This document shows, one piece after another, positions 1 to 12,249 of a stretch of DNA of 64,000 nucleotides. Made by a program: the position numbers and the translations under genes. Source of the stretch: Paraspadella gotoi (taxonomy: Eukaryota; Chaetognatha); assembly GCA_051294375.1 (NCBI GenBank), contig CM119266.1, positions 17,478,087 to 17,542,086 of the forward strand, given 5' to 3'. The notes under the pieces were generated by a model. That model saw only the letters and a list, made by a program, of their open reading frames with translations, had not been told where the DNA came from and did not search any database. The number at the start of each line of letters is the position of its first letter. Within the stretch, counting starts at the first letter, position 1.

Positions 1-2
1 TA

Positions 3-29
3 TCTAGAATCGGTAAACCGGATTCTAGA
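3..29. repeat. Inverted repeat around TCTAGAATC
   Basis: TCTAGAATCGG, a TAAA loop, then CCGGATTCTAGA. The arms match except for one unpaired base. A third related copy, TTTAGAATCGGG, follows at 46-57. Confidence 0.6.
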
Positions 30-386
30 ATCAAAAATCGCTCATTTAGAATCGGGTGTAGAGACTCAAAAAAATCCCAAAGTCAAAAGTCATAAAATCC
101 GAGGCCGACTCTTGCCGATGCGAGATAACCCCAATGTAAATAATTAACATAAACAGAGAGAGAGAGAATGAGAGAGAGAGACAGACAGACTGTTGGGTCG
201 TAGATAAACTAATTCCGTACGTTGGTTTATTATTCCGAGCGTTTAGTCCGTGTTAGGAGTTAAAATCCACAAAATAGAAAAGCTTTAGAGAAGTTAATCC
301 AAGTTTTTTTTTGTATTGAAGGCGCACGGCCATTATTCGCATCGGAAAGGCAAATCGTCTCTGTTTATCGGGTGAAAGAAGAGAAG

Positions 387-449
<63 letters not shown>

Positions 450-678
450 AGAGAGAGAAGAGAGAGAGAGAACGGATGCGAAAAAAAATCAGTTTCGTGA
501 GCAGAAGAAAAAAGTTCTTTTTCATCTTCGATATACTAAACAAAGAGGCAAGAGCAGGCTGTCCTCTCTCTCTTTCTCTTCTCTCTCCTGCCTTGGAGAG
601 AGTGAGACAGAGGAGGGGTTAAAGAGAGAGACAGAGGGGCCAAAGGGTCGAAAATTCGCCAGACTTTTTCCATGCGCC

Positions 679-733
<55 letters not shown>

Positions 734-734
734 G

Positions 735-766
<32 letters not shown>

Positions 767-776
767 AATAAGCCAA

Positions 777-1045
777 CCAATCAGGTTATCAGTGATCTCA
801 AAAGTCAGCCAATCAGAAACTTTGCTCTGAGAATAGCAAAAAGAGCGAAAAGATGCCCGGCGATAAATTTTTTATTACGTCTGGTACCCTAACGAGCGTG
901 ATTCCACCAATGAGACGACGAGACGATGAATTCTCGACCAATCAGAGACTCTTCCACTGCTTTCTTCCCCAGACACGATCGAGCCGACGATCGATTTGCG
1001 TTTCGACCAATCGGAATTACGGATTTTCTAGGGGCGACCAATCAG
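777..1045 (+). promoter_or_regulatory. CCAAT-box cluster with 31-32 bp pair spacing
   Basis: CCAAT occurs at 777, 809, 907, 938, 1007 and 1038, five of them as CCAATCAG or CCAATCGG and all on the plus strand. They form three pairs spaced 32, 31 and 31 bp. NF-Y target promoters in animals often carry CCAAT boxes about three helical turns apart. No TATA box or gene is recognisable downstream, so the target is unknown. Confidence 0.45.
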
Positions 1046-2234
1046 AACATCCGAAACTTAAGAAGTTTTAGCTGAGTGTACAATTTTTTTGCCCAAGCAT
1101 TATTTCCTTGCAAGAGGGAGAAGAGAGAGAGAGAGAGAGAGACTTTTTTTGTCAGATGCTCCTTTTATCTGTTTCATTTTATCTTCACTTTACTTTTGGG
1201 AGATGAATTAAGTTTCACTTGATGTCTTTTTATTTTCGATGGTTAATTTATTCAGTTAATGAGATGCTTAATTGACGGTTGGGTCACCGAAGCTCCCTCG
1301 AATATAATTAACTCCCCTTTTTTTTAAAATTCGAACTTTTATTCTTGCATATTACTCCTTTTTTTCTATTTTTATATTTTTTTTCTATTTTACATTATTT
1401 TTATTTTACATTTTTTACCACGCTTTGTGAAGTTTCGAAATTGCTTTCTTCCCATTTCTTTTTGTCTCTTTCTGCTTTTTTTCTTCACTTTATTTTTCTT
1501 TCCCTCTTTCTTTTCAAAACAATCAAATTCGCGCTGCATGTTTGAATTATGCGGGCAAAACCTGAAGATGTTTATAAAATTCTTTCGCCCACAAATGATG
1601 TAAAAGAAAATAAGAAGATTGTGAAGAAAAATGATAGGATTATATATGATTAACAGTATTATTAGGCTCTAGAAGAAACATTTAATGCAAACAGTTATTC
1701 AGTAAAAATTTTAACTAGATAACTAGATTTTAACTAAATTTTAACTAGAATAATAATGATAATAATAATAGTAATAATAATAATACAGTAATAATACAAT
1801 TTTGGACTTAAAAACTAAAATCGCGATCTAATTTGATTTTTTTTTTAAATCGAGTTTCAAAGTTCAATAACCGCGACAGGCAACAGTCATCAGGCATCCA
1901 AATCAAAAAAGGTCGCTTTTTGAATCGGGCCAAAACGGCCTATTTTTGAGACAGGCCAGAAGGCTACTCAGTTGAAGTCATCATTGTCGTCCATGACAAC
2001 ATCACGAGAAAATCATCATTATCGTTATCATCATCGTATTTTGAATATATTTATTATCATCCTCATACAAACATTGTATTTATTCACCTCATTATTCCGC
2101 ATCATTACCGTCATCGGCATCATTTAAACTAATCATGATCATCATCATCATCATCAACATCATCATTCACATTCTCTTTAGTCGCTCTAAAATCCTTTCG
2201 TCCGAAAATCTTAATAATTCATAGTCGAAAATTT
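1046..2234. other. AT-rich intergenic stretch
   Basis: Contains a short GA tract (1124-1142), T-rich runs, TAATAATAA (1750-1795) and CAT triplets (1980-2165). No gene seen. Confidence 0.6.
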
Positions 2235-2512
2235 AATCATTTACGCCCACATCATTTCAATATTTACGCGAGAATTTTTCCATTAATTATTGACATGCAA
2301 GCTTTTCAATTTTTCACACTAAAACTTTTCAAATTATTCACACAAACATTTCCATTATTCACACTCAAGTTTTTTCCATTATTCACAGGCAAAGTTTTAC
2401 ATTATTGCCACGCAAACCATTATATTTTCCACAAGCAAACTTTATAATTATTCACATGGAAACTTTTCCATTACTCAACCGCAACTTTTCCATTACTCAA
2501 CCGCAAAAGTTT
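2235..2512 (+). repeat. Degenerate AT-rich minisatellite
   Basis: About nine diverged units of roughly 25-30 bp with the core AAACTTTTCCATTATTCACA. The last two copies (TTTTCCATTACTCAACCGCAA) are identical. Confidence 0.75.
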
Positions 2513-2603
2513 CCTTTTTCCATCTTGTCTCTCGATTATCGATTCCTTCGTCACACGCGAAACTTTTTTTTTGTAGGAAACAAAAAAGAAATAGAAGGCG
2601 AAA

Positions 2604-2630
2604 GTGATGATGATGATGATGATGATGATA

Positions 2631-2692
<62 letters not shown>

Positions 2693-2716
2693 GATGACGA
2701 TGACGACGACGACGAC
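2604..2716 (+). repeat. GAT/GAC triplet array
   Basis: ATG/GAT repeats grade into GAC. Other GAC, GTC or GAT arrays are at 3870-3950, 5595-5650, 6011-6060, 9285-9385, 12398-12490, 46495-46635, 48280-48360 and 56902-56932. Frames of poly-Asp, poly-Met or poly-Ile here are not genes. Confidence 0.95.
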
Positions 2717-2815
2717 AACTCGGATCACAGATGGTGCCACCCTTAGTGTCTCTGGTCGAAAGTTGCGAAGTCGGCGAAAAAATCTGACGCGTTGGACTGA
2801 CTGAGGCCAGAATAA

Positions 2816-2960
2816 AGGAGCATTATGGCAAGAATGTGGCAAGAATAAGGGAGCATTATGGCAAGAATGTGGCAAGAATAAGGGAGCATTATGGCGAGAA
2901 TGTGGAAAGAATGTGGGAAGAGTGTGGCAATAATCAAGGAATATTGAAACATTATGGCAA
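2816..2960 (+). repeat. 33-bp minisatellite
   Basis: The unit GAGCATTATGGCAAGAATGT plus GGCAAGAATAAGG is present in about three good copies, followed by decayed GAATGTGG subrepeats. Because 33 is a multiple of three it gives 11-residue repeats in translation, which is not evidence of coding. Confidence 0.88.
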
Positions 2961-3405
2961 AACTGTGCCATGAATATATGAAGAATATGCCAAAACTGTG
3001 GGAAGAATATGGGAATATTATGCCAAGGAAAACTCGGGCAATATTGTTGTTGCCACAGTCTTGTCCTGATTGCAGCCAGAGTCTGCCAAGAGCCAACAGT
3101 CGAGGAAGAGTTTTGAGACAGTCTGGAAAACTTGAGATAAGAATCTGATGCGAGCGTTTGGCTCACGTCGCCCATCAGCAAGAATTTGCGCGCGTCTTGC
3201 GGAATTCTGGCGCGATTCTGCCATCGACAGACGTTGATGACGAAGCGAAATCGTCGTTGGTCAAAAAAACAAGAAGAGGATGGTGATGATGATGATGTGA
3301 TGATGACGATGATTATGATACAAGATAAAAGGTAAATGAAGACTTCAAGATTGAATTTTTATCATATTTTAAAATCTCTCCTCCTTATTTCTCTCTCTCT
3401 CTCCT

Positions 3406-3468
<63 letters not shown>

Positions 3469-4033
3469 TCTCTCTCTCTCTCTCCTCTTCTTCTCTCTCT
3501 TTCTCTCTCTCTCGCTCTCGCTCATCGTCTCGCCCAAGAAAAATCCCAAGAATGAAAATAAAATTTGGGGCAAAAAAAAAATCGAATTTGAAATCGAATT
3601 TCTATGGTGTAAGGAATTGATGAAATAGAAAGAAGAAAGAGTTTAACTTTGTAGTTTGTCAGCGGTTTTTAAGTAGTTTGTTTTAGTCTTTTGTAAGTAG
3701 TTTGTTTACATTTTTTTAAATTTTAATTTAAAATAATTAATTTCTTTCATACCTCATTTCAGAACAGGAGGGTCTGTCAATCAATGCTTAAATGTCTGAT
3801 TGTCTGTCACTCAATCAGCTCGAAAAATTTACAACTACTACCACGAGTTAATGGTAAGAAATAACTAGAGACAATGACGACGAAAACGACGACGACGACG
3901 TCGACGAATACGACGACGAAAATGTCGACGTTAACAACGACGACGTCGATGTACCAGATTTTCGAATCTTGAAGAGAAGTTTTTGTCAAAACAAACAAAA
4001 TCTTTGCAGGAAAATATTTTTTTCTGCTTTTTC

Positions 4034-4076
<43 letters not shown>

Positions 4077-4255
4077 TCTCTCTCTCTGCTCTCTCTCTCA
4101 TCTCTCTCTCGTCTCCTTTGGATTAACAAGGCGTTTACAATTCGCGATGAGCCAAGGCGAATCCTTTGCTTGACCTACAATTTATAATCCTAACAATCCA
4201 TTATCCATCGGCAGCTTAGATAGATAGATAGAGAGAGAGAGGAGAGAGAGAGAAG

Positions 4256-4293
<38 letters not shown>

Positions 4294-4819
4294 CTTCACA
4301 ATTTAAAGTCGATAAAAGTTCACAGTTGTTTTTCTATTTGTTATAAGAAATGATTGATCATTGTCAGTATCCTCGTTGTCATCATCATCATTATTATCAT
4401 ATAATCATTATCATCATCATTCATTCATCATTATAATTTATACACAGGAAAAAAGAATAAGGAAAATTGGAAAATTATGAAGATCATGAAAATTATGAAA
4501 AACAATAACTTTTCTTCATAAAATTATTTCTTTTTTGTGCCAAACGTATAAAACGATAATTTTGTTCTCCCTCGATTAAATTTAGATTTTTAACGTTTTA
4601 ATTTAAATACAAGTTTATCTAAATCAAGCTTAAGTCTCGAGGGTATTTCATTCCAATCAATGTTTCTAAAACTCTTCGACTTCGTCTTTCATTTTTATCT
4701 TTTATCTTTTTTTTAAGGGAAGGGTGGAAATAATATCATTCATCATTTTTTTTGTGTGTGTGTGTGAGATAAAAAAGGCGTAAAGATCATCTGAAAATCA
4801 TAAACTATCTAGATAAGAA

Positions 4820-4833
4820 AGAGAGAGAGAGAG

Positions 4834-4921
<88 letters not shown>
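4820..4921 (+). repeat. GA microsatellite, about 100 bp
   Basis: Starts with a few GAAA variants and then runs as pure GA. Other GA or CT arrays of 45-150 bp lie at 381-473, 683-766, 3393-3515, 4038-4120, 4218-4292, 5303-5355, 7395-7490, 7575-7665, 11313-11430, 12046-12160, 15180-15330, 15420-15500, 24367-24680, 29458-29505, 34620-34800, 46031-46118, 50282-50333 and 54870-55015. Confidence 0.95.
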
Positions 4922-4926
<5 letters not shown>

Positions 4927-5074
4927 ATTCTTTTTTTTTCGTTAAAAACTTTTCTGTTACTCATTCTGTCTTTTTTTTCTACTTATTTTTTCTCATAATT
5001 CTAATCCATTCTAATGAAAATGGTTCAGCCAATATAAAATTATTCATTCATTTGATTAATTGACTGACTTTGAA

Positions 5075-5160
5075 CAGACTATGGTGGGTGAGGCCTCCTT
5101 TTCTTCGACAAGATAACAAAACAGCAGTGTCCCGCAAGCTTTCAATCAAAAGACTTCCAC
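5075..5160 (-). mobile_element. Interspersed repeat family 1, copy 1
   Basis: Reverse complement of the copy at 57950-58115. Shared words are GATTGAAAGCTTGC, TTATCTTG and GGAGGCCT..CACC, then the complement of CAGACTATGGTGGG. Further copies are at 33672-33735, 37375-37443 and 51225-51365. No coding capacity is visible. It looks like a short non-autonomous element. Confidence 0.45.
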
Positions 5161-5303
5161 AATATATTTTATTAACTGTTCAAGTTTGTCGTTACATTTT
5201 TTTAAATCTTATTAATGTTTGTTTTTTGTTGTTTTTTTTCTTCTTATTTTACCGTCTTTCTTTCTGAACTTTCTCTTTTAACTTTCCCTTTCAAGTTTTT
5301 CCC

Positions 5304-5359
<56 letters not shown>

Positions 5360-6766
5360 GAAACTCGATCTTCTATTTCCGCTAAAAAAAAATAAAAAAA
5401 AAAACTTTTCCTAGATTTTTTAACAAGAAAAGAAAGATTTTAAATTCTGACGATGAATGTTATATTAATTTAGTTGATATTTGCGATTTTGCTTTAATTT
5501 GATAATAATAAAAAATAAGTAAAATGACCTAATCAATGTCATTTCATAACTACAGGGTTTCCTTCCCCCGTTGTTTATTTTATGCTGTTTTCCTTTTTTT
5601 TCGTCATCGTCTTCGTCGTCTTCTTCGTCGTTGTCAGCGACGTCGTCTTTGTCGTTATAGTTGAATTTGTAGTTGTAGTTATTTCATTAATGTCAGGGAA
5701 AAAATAGTTTCTATCCAGAATTACTTTATTCTCTTTTATAAAATACGTATTTAAATAATCCATTAAGCAAACTTCCCTTCTAATTTTTTACAGGGTATTC
5801 CGCTATGGTGGGTGAAGATTTCATTCCCTCTTAATAACTAATTCTTTTTTTTTTTATTCTTACTTTCATTCGTTTTTTTCTGTCCTTGATTTTTCCTACT
5901 GTGGTTCGTTTCTCCTTATTTTTAACTTTAACATTATCTACGTAAATCATAGGTTATCAGGTTTTTTTTTCGGGCAGGAGAATTCTGGAATTTTCGGGCG
6001 TGCCTGGGCATGACGACGACGACGACGACGACGACGACGAAGACGACAACAACGATAACGATGAAGTCGGTGCGAGCGACCGAAACAACAAAAGGGAGGA
6101 CGCTTTGCAAAAGAAATTCAAATATATCTAAATATTTAATATCATTACAGTAATATTTTATTATATTTTTTTTTATTATTGTTTAATAGGCTTAGAATCT
6201 TTTTTATTGTTCTGTTTCTGTTGTTTTTAATAATTAGGAGAGGAACCGTTTGACTCACTCAATCCTGAATTATATGTATTCGATATTGGTTTATTGATAA
6301 GAAAACTTAGCTCGTCAAAATCCATTAGTTAAATGAATTAATTTAAAAAATTAAGCATATCTCCCCCTAAACCTAAATTATAAAGTTTTACGAAGCCGAA
6401 AAAAGATCAAAGCAGAAATTTGGCAAGAAATTATTTTTTTATATATTTTATCATCTTTTTATTCGATGGCAGCTTTTAAAATTTTTTTTNNNNNNNNNNN
6501 NNNNNNNNNNNNNNNNNNNNNNNNNNNNNNNNNNNNNNNNNNNNNNNNNNNNNNNNNNNNNNNNNNNNNNNNNNNNNNNNNNNNNNNNNNNNNNNNNNNN
6601 NNNNNNNNNNNNNNNNNNNNNNNNNNNNNNNNNNNNNNNNNNNNNNNNNNNNNNNNNNNNNNNNNNNNNNNNNNNNNNNNNNNNNNNNNNNNNNNNNNNN
6701 NNNNNNNNNNNNNNNCCGTCAGAGACCACAGACGCCGATCAAGGATTGAGGGTGAAGAGCATCGAT

Positions 6767-6792
6767 CCAATCAAACGCGCCAAGCAGCCAAT
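6767..6792 (+). promoter_or_regulatory. CCAAT pair
   Basis: CCAATCAA at 6767 and CCAATCGA at 6788, immediately after the N gap at 6490-6715. They are 21 bp apart. Confidence 0.2.
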
Positions 6793-6877
6793 CGACCAAG
6801 CAATCTAACTCGCGAGTGTCTGCATCCGAAGCCAGATTCAATGTGTACTAATTCCATCGCCGCATAAGCGTATCAAG

Positions 6878-6990
6878 TCTTAAAACGACCGGTTTTAAGA
6901 TAATTCGCTTCGTCGACGATCGCTGTTAAGACATTTCGCTTTTAGTGAGACATATTCGATTTAACGAAATTCGAAAATTAATTCGATCGC
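6878..6990. mobile_element. Degenerate DNA-transposon-like sequence with inverted repeat
   Basis: TCTTAAAAC-GACCG-GTTTTAAGA (6878-6900) is a 9-bp inverted repeat. It is followed by TTCGCTTTTAGTGAG and TTCGATTTAACGAAATTCG. The TTCGCTTTTAACGAAATCG-like wording recurs at 47180-47385 and resembles terminal sequence of pogo/Tigger-type elements. The family assignment is inference. Confidence 0.3.
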
Positions 6991-8949
6991 ATAAGAGGGG
7001 AAACGTGAGATCTGGGAAGAGTCGAGTGGATTGAATGACACGAGAGAGTTATGTATGTATCGTTAGGCGGGCATTGTTAGGGGAGTTCACCCCGCAACGT
7101 AATCATTTTGCTTTTCCTCTTGTCGCGTTCAGATGACGTGAGTCAACTCTGTTAATAGACATTTGTCATATTAAGTTGCTGAGAAGAGAAATAACCAAAT
7201 GTTGCCACTCCACCTGAATTTATATTTTTTATTATCCTCTCCCCTTGTTTTTTTTTTATCTTTCTCATGATCATGATGATTATCATCGATTCACCATAAT
7301 CATTAGCATTATCATCACTATCTCATTATCATTTTATCAATCCCGCGCATGTTTCATCTCATCTATCATAATCAGATTCAAACTTCATCTTTTCTCTCTG
7401 CTCTCTCTCTCTCTCTCTCTCTTCTCTCCTCTTTCTCTCTCGTCTTTTTCTCTCTCTCTTCTTTTCCTCTCTCATCTCTCTCTCTCACTCAAGCAATGTT
7501 TTCAATTTCTTATGTTTCTAATTTCTATTTATAGTAAAAAGGAGATTATGTTCATTGTGTCATTATTCGTCCCACTTCTCATCTCTCTCTCTCTCTCTCT
7601 TTCACCTCTCTCCGCTCTCTCTACTCTCTCTCTCTCTCGTCTCTCTTCTCTCTCTCTCTTCTCTTCTTTCTTCAGATCATCTATCTTTCATCTTTCAATA
7701 TATTCTTTTCTTTTGTCTCCGTTTCAACACTGAGGACGAATTTTTTCATGGAGGCATCTTTCTTTCTTCTTTTCTTAATGCCTTTCTTTCTTTCTCTTAA
7801 GCTTTCTTCTTTCTTTCTCTTATCTTTCTTTCTTATCTTACTCTTACTTTTTCTAGTCTTTCGTTCTTCTCTTCTTTCTTTCTTGTCTTTCTTTCTGTTC
7901 TTTCTTTTCTTTCTTGCTTTCTTTCTTTACTCTTTCTTCTTTCTTTCTTTTTTCTTAGTTTCTTCTTTCCTCTCTCTCTTCTCCTCTCTCATTTCTTCTC
8001 TCATCTCTCTCTCTCTCTCCTTTCTCTCAATCGCTTTTTGATTCAGTTTATCTCTACTCTGATCCATCAGTTTCTGGCTTGGAGCGAAACAAAATAAAAA
8101 CCGAAAAAAGACAGAGAGAGAAAAGATTACACGATGGATTACGAGAGTGTTCGATCGAGGACAGAGAGAGGTCTCGGGCGTGAGAGGATGAGACGACGGA
8201 GACGGAAGGCGGGGGACGAGTCAGGTAGTCGGGGGGAAGCAGGAGATAAGATATGCGAGAGGAGGAGAGGAGAGGGGGGAGAGGAGAGAAGAGAGCCAGA
8301 GGGATGAGCGAAGAAGTGAGAGGAGAAGAGGGAGGAGAGAGAGAGAGGAAGGTGAGGAGAGAGAGAGGAGGACGGGGACGGAGAGAGAGAGGATAGAGTT
8401 GAGAGAGTTTAAATTTTGACTTCTTTTAAAAATTATTTTCGTCAATATGTTATATAATTCAAAAACTTTGTTGCAAACAGTAAAAGTAGAAACATCGCAA
8501 ACAAAATGGGAACAGCAACTTTATAAAACTGCGAACTCTGCAAACGATTTTCGTACCGAAATTTGAAAACAAAGTTTTTTCTTTGTTTAAAAAAAAAAGT
8601 TTTCGTTTCTAGAAAAACTTTGAAACAGTAGAGAGATAAGGAGAGAGAGAGCAGAGAGAGAGGATGAGATGAGAAGAGATGAGAGAGAGAGACGAGAGAG
8701 AGAGAGAGAGAGAGGAGAGAGAAAGAGACGAGAGAGAGAAAGGAAGGCAAAACAAAAAGAACGGAGAGGGCGGTGAGAAAAGTGTGTCGAAATTAAAAGG
8801 AACAAGAGAGAGATAAGAGAGAGAGAGAAGGAAGAGAGACGAGGAGAGACGATGAGAGAGNNNNNNNNNNNNNNNNNNNNNNNNNAAGAGAGAGAGAGAC
8901 CTGGTTTGGAGAAAGACTCCCGCAGAGTCTCGACAATTCTCGCTCCGTC

Positions 8950-9480
8950 TCCATCAAATCGAGTTACATACGGACTCGGTTCCGGTCTCACATCCGGGAG
9001 TCGAGAGGGTAAGGTTTGATATTGAGGGGTGAGTGAGGGACGGAGGGAGGAGGAGGAGGAAGAGAGAGGGAGGAAAGGAGGAAAGAAGGAATAAGGGGAG
9101 GAAGAGGAAGAGCGAAAGCGTGAAGAAGGAGAATGGGAGGAAGGATGAGAGGAAGGAGGAGGAGGAAGAGGGGAGCGAGAGTGAGAGGGAGAAGGAAGAG
9201 GAGGAAGAGGAAGAGGAGGAGGACGAGGTAGGGAGGATGAGTCGAAGGGGAGGGAGTAGTCGGGAAGAAGGGAAGGAACGCCTATTCCTCGTCGTCGTTG
9301 TCGTTGTCGTTGTTGTTGTCGTTGTTGTTGTTTGTGATGTTGGTTCATTTTCAAATATAGGTCGTCGTCGTCGTCGTCGTCGTCGATGGGGGAAAGGGTA
9401 GAGGTGAGTCCTAGGGTGAGGAGAGGAGGAGGAAGAGGAGGAGGAAGAGGAGGAGGATGAGAAGAAGAGGAGCGAAAAGG
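8950..9480 (+). repeat. Purine-rich GGA/GAA region with GTC arrays
   Basis: GGAGGAAGA-type sequence with CGTCGT and GTTGTC triplet arrays at 9285-9385. The 361-codon minus-strand frame over it is Pro/Ser/Arg low complexity and crosses a gap, so I do not call it. Confidence 0.75.
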
Positions 9481-9814
9481 ACGGAAAAAACTGGAGACTC
9501 GTCTGTGAGTTCGATTTTTGTGGATTCGTTGGTTTATGTAATGTATTGTTTTTTGTAATATTTGTTTTGTTTTTGTATCGATGTTTTGTGTATTTTTGTA
9601 TAATGTTTTTAGTTGGTATTTTGTTGTTTGTTTGTTTATTGTTTTTGTAATATTTTTGGTTTTTTTTATCAATTAGGAGAAGGGTTAAGAAGAAAAGAAA
9701 AAGCTCTTGATTAACCCGTGAAAATTTTCTTCTTTTTCTAAATTAATCGCGCCTTCCATTTAGCAATCAATCACCAATTACAATCAATCAATCATTCGTG
9801 TTGACTTCTTAATC

Positions 9815-10211
9815 AACAAACCAATCGATCAATCAACCAACCAATCACCTCTTAAATGTCGGCGACGGCGGATCTAGGCTAAACGCTGAGTTTGGAGGCA
9901 GAGAAGCGGATTTCGCTTTAATCTGCGCGCGAGAAAGTCCAGAAGCGGAAACGGAATTTGAAGCGGAAACGGAATTTGAAGCGGAAACGGAATTTGAAGC
10001 GGAATCAAATTTAGAAGCGGAAATGACGTCGGAAGCGGAAACGACGACGCAGTTTACGTTGGAAGCGGAACCTGCGAGAGGTCGCGATGAAACGTCGACA
10101 AAGGATCCGCGATGCGAACGAGACTCTGATTGGCCCATGATCCTTAGTTTTTTTGACCAATCAGCTGTTCAAATGTTCATACACCAATCGGCGATCCTTT
10201 CCTTTGTGTAG
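9815..10211 (+). other. Open stretch with 18-bp tandem repeats and CGGAA motifs; coding or regulatory unclear
   Basis: The plus strand stays open for about 130 codons up to a TAG at 10209-10211 and encodes an E/A/T-rich stretch (EAETEF repeated), then DSDWPMILSFFDQSAV. The minus strand is open too (SASNSV repeats), so openness is partly a product of the repeat. The same DNA holds a dozen GCGGAA motifs, a TGACGTCG and several CCAAT boxes, which argues for regulatory sequence. I leave it undecided. Confidence 0.2.
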
Positions 10212-10463
10212 TTTTTAGTATTTTTTTTTACCAGGTGAAAGCATTTACGTTTGTGCTCATCAGCGGATTATTTAATTCAATTTTTTTGACCAATCAAGTG
10301 AAAGGAATTATGTTTGTCCTCGAATCACCGCGCCGATTCGATATCTTTTGGTTTATTGGCGATGAATTAAATCCTGGGAAAGTCGAATCGTTTGATTAAC
10401 AAAATAAATTTAAAAATAATTCAACCAATCAATGAAAAGTTTTTTTTTAAAAACATTGATTGG
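9821..10463 (+). promoter_or_regulatory. Second CCAAT-box cluster
   Basis: CCAAT at 9821, 9841, 10157, 10184, 10290 and 10425, with reversed copies (ATTGG) at 10129 and 10459. Several share the extended form GACCAATCA seen at 938 and 1038. The middle three (10129, 10157, 10184) are spaced 27-28 bp. Confidence 0.35.
9951..10015 (+). repeat. 18-bp minisatellite (GAAGCGGAAACGGAATTT)
   Basis: Three perfect copies and a fourth diverging one are seen. Single GAAGCGGAA units continue to about 10070 and back to about 9905. Each unit carries two CGGAA motifs 9 bp apart. Confidence 0.88.
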
Positions 10464-11348
10464 TTCTCTCAATAAATGATCAATAATTAGTCGGTTAAAC
10501 CAGTCACTCGCTCTTTTTTTCTGGCCTTTCAATATGAATTTTTTTTTATTTTTCTTTTTATAAAACTTTTCTTATGGTTTTTTAAGAAAATATATTCTTT
10601 ACGAAGATTTTTTTTTAAATATATATAAGTTTAAAAAAGTCAAAAGATCGTTGTAAGTGAATTAATTTTTTTTTTTATTAACAATTTTTATTCTTTATTT
10701 TCAATTAGCTAACGCGCTTTTATTTCATCTTTAAACTGATTTTTATGAAGTTAAAACTCCTTTTTTCTTAAAATCTTAAAATTCTTATACTTACGCTTAT
10801 TCTTATACTTATTTTAATCTTATTTCAAACTTTTGAGTCTTAAATTTTATCAGCTGCTTTTTTTTTGACAAATAAACAAAAAAAATCCGGCACGAATAAT
10901 AAACTTTTAATTGAATATTTGAACAAAGAAATGAATTATTTATTATTCAAAAAAAAAATTTTATCAACTCGATATTTTTCGTGAAGAAAAGAGAAAATGT
11001 TTTTAAGAATAAAAAAATTGTGATGATGGAAAAAATAGATTTGCTGGGAGAGAAAAGTTTGAAAGTTTAAAACAGAAAGAAAATCTTTTTTCTTGAATCA
11101 AAGATGAATAAACAGTATCATTTCATACTTTTTTATACTTTATGTGATGTTTTTCATGATACTTTTTTACTTTTTCTTTTCTATTTCCTTTAATCTTTTT
11201 AAACCCGATCGGTCCGATGAAATGGATTTTAACTTTTTTTATGTTCCTTGCTAAATTTAAGTAATTTTTTGCGGATTTTGGAAGAAAACCGAAAATGAGG
11301 GAAAAACAAAATACATCTCTCTCTCTCTCTCCGTCTCTCTCGATCCTC

Positions 11349-11382
<34 letters not shown>

Positions 11383-11388
11383 CTCTCG

Positions 11389-11422
<34 letters not shown>

Positions 11423-12072
11423 TCGCTTTGTTTTTAATTCTTCTTTGTTTTGGGTACGAGTGTTTGCTTTTCTTTGTTTTCTCTTTTTGTTTATCTTCTT
11501 TTTTTTTTTACTTCAACTTTGTTTCGTTTGCAAACGGATGTTTTTATTTTTAAGAAAGAAGAAAAAGAACGAGGAAAGAAAACTAAGGCCAAGTTTCTTT
11601 TTTTTAACAATTAGTTAATCATATTAATGATTTCCTTTATATAGCTCGTATTTTTACCCGTAAATCTTTTCTTAGTGTAGTATATTGATTAATTAAATCA
11701 ACTGCTTAAAAAAAAACCCAAAATACATCCACAAATTTAAAATCCAACTTATTTCTTACCAAGTTCAAATGAAAATCGAATTATTTATTAGTACGAATCT
11801 TTTTCTTCTCGTTTCGAAAAATCGAGTGAAGAAATAACGAAGCTGAAAAACCCTCGACGTCCGGAAAATTCCTCCTCGCCAATTTGTAAAATTAGTGTAG
11901 CTAAAAAATTAGAAATCTTTTTTTTTAGTATATTCCGTAGTAAATTGAATAAAAAGGAAAAATCAATTTTCTTAATTAAGGGAGGGCAAAAAAAGGTTTG
12001 AAGTAAATTCGATCGCAGAAAGACGGAGAAAATGTGAGGAAAGAACATTCTCTCTCTCTCTCTCTCTCTCCT

Positions 12073-12103
<31 letters not shown>

Positions 12104-12249
12104 ACTCTCTCTCTCCTCTCTCTCTGCTCTCTCTCTCTCTCTCTCTATTTGACTCTCCCTTCCTCTCCTATGAGGAAGATCCTGAAGATATACTCTTTTT
12201 TTCTTCTTTTTTCCCGAGTTTTTTGTCTGATTAACCAAGATTAGATTAC
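10464..12249. other. AT-rich intergenic stretch
   Basis: T- and A-runs with CT arrays at 11313-11430 and 12046-12160. No gene or structured feature is supported. Confidence 0.6.

Larger units (their letters stand above)
3240..9700. other. Intergenic, microsatellite-dominated
   Basis: CT/GA, GAC/GTC and CTTT arrays alternate with AT-rich filler. Apart from the family 1 copy at 5075, the CCAAT pair at 6767 and the transposon-like piece at 6878, nothing non-repetitive shows coding features. Confidence 0.6.

Noticed and set aside
2405-2746. Poly-Asp, poly-Met and poly-Ile frames over the GAT array
   Set aside because: Repeat translations open in several frames on both strands.
8587-9672. 361-codon minus-strand frame
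   Set aside because: Low complexity throughout and it crosses a 25-N gap of unknown true length.
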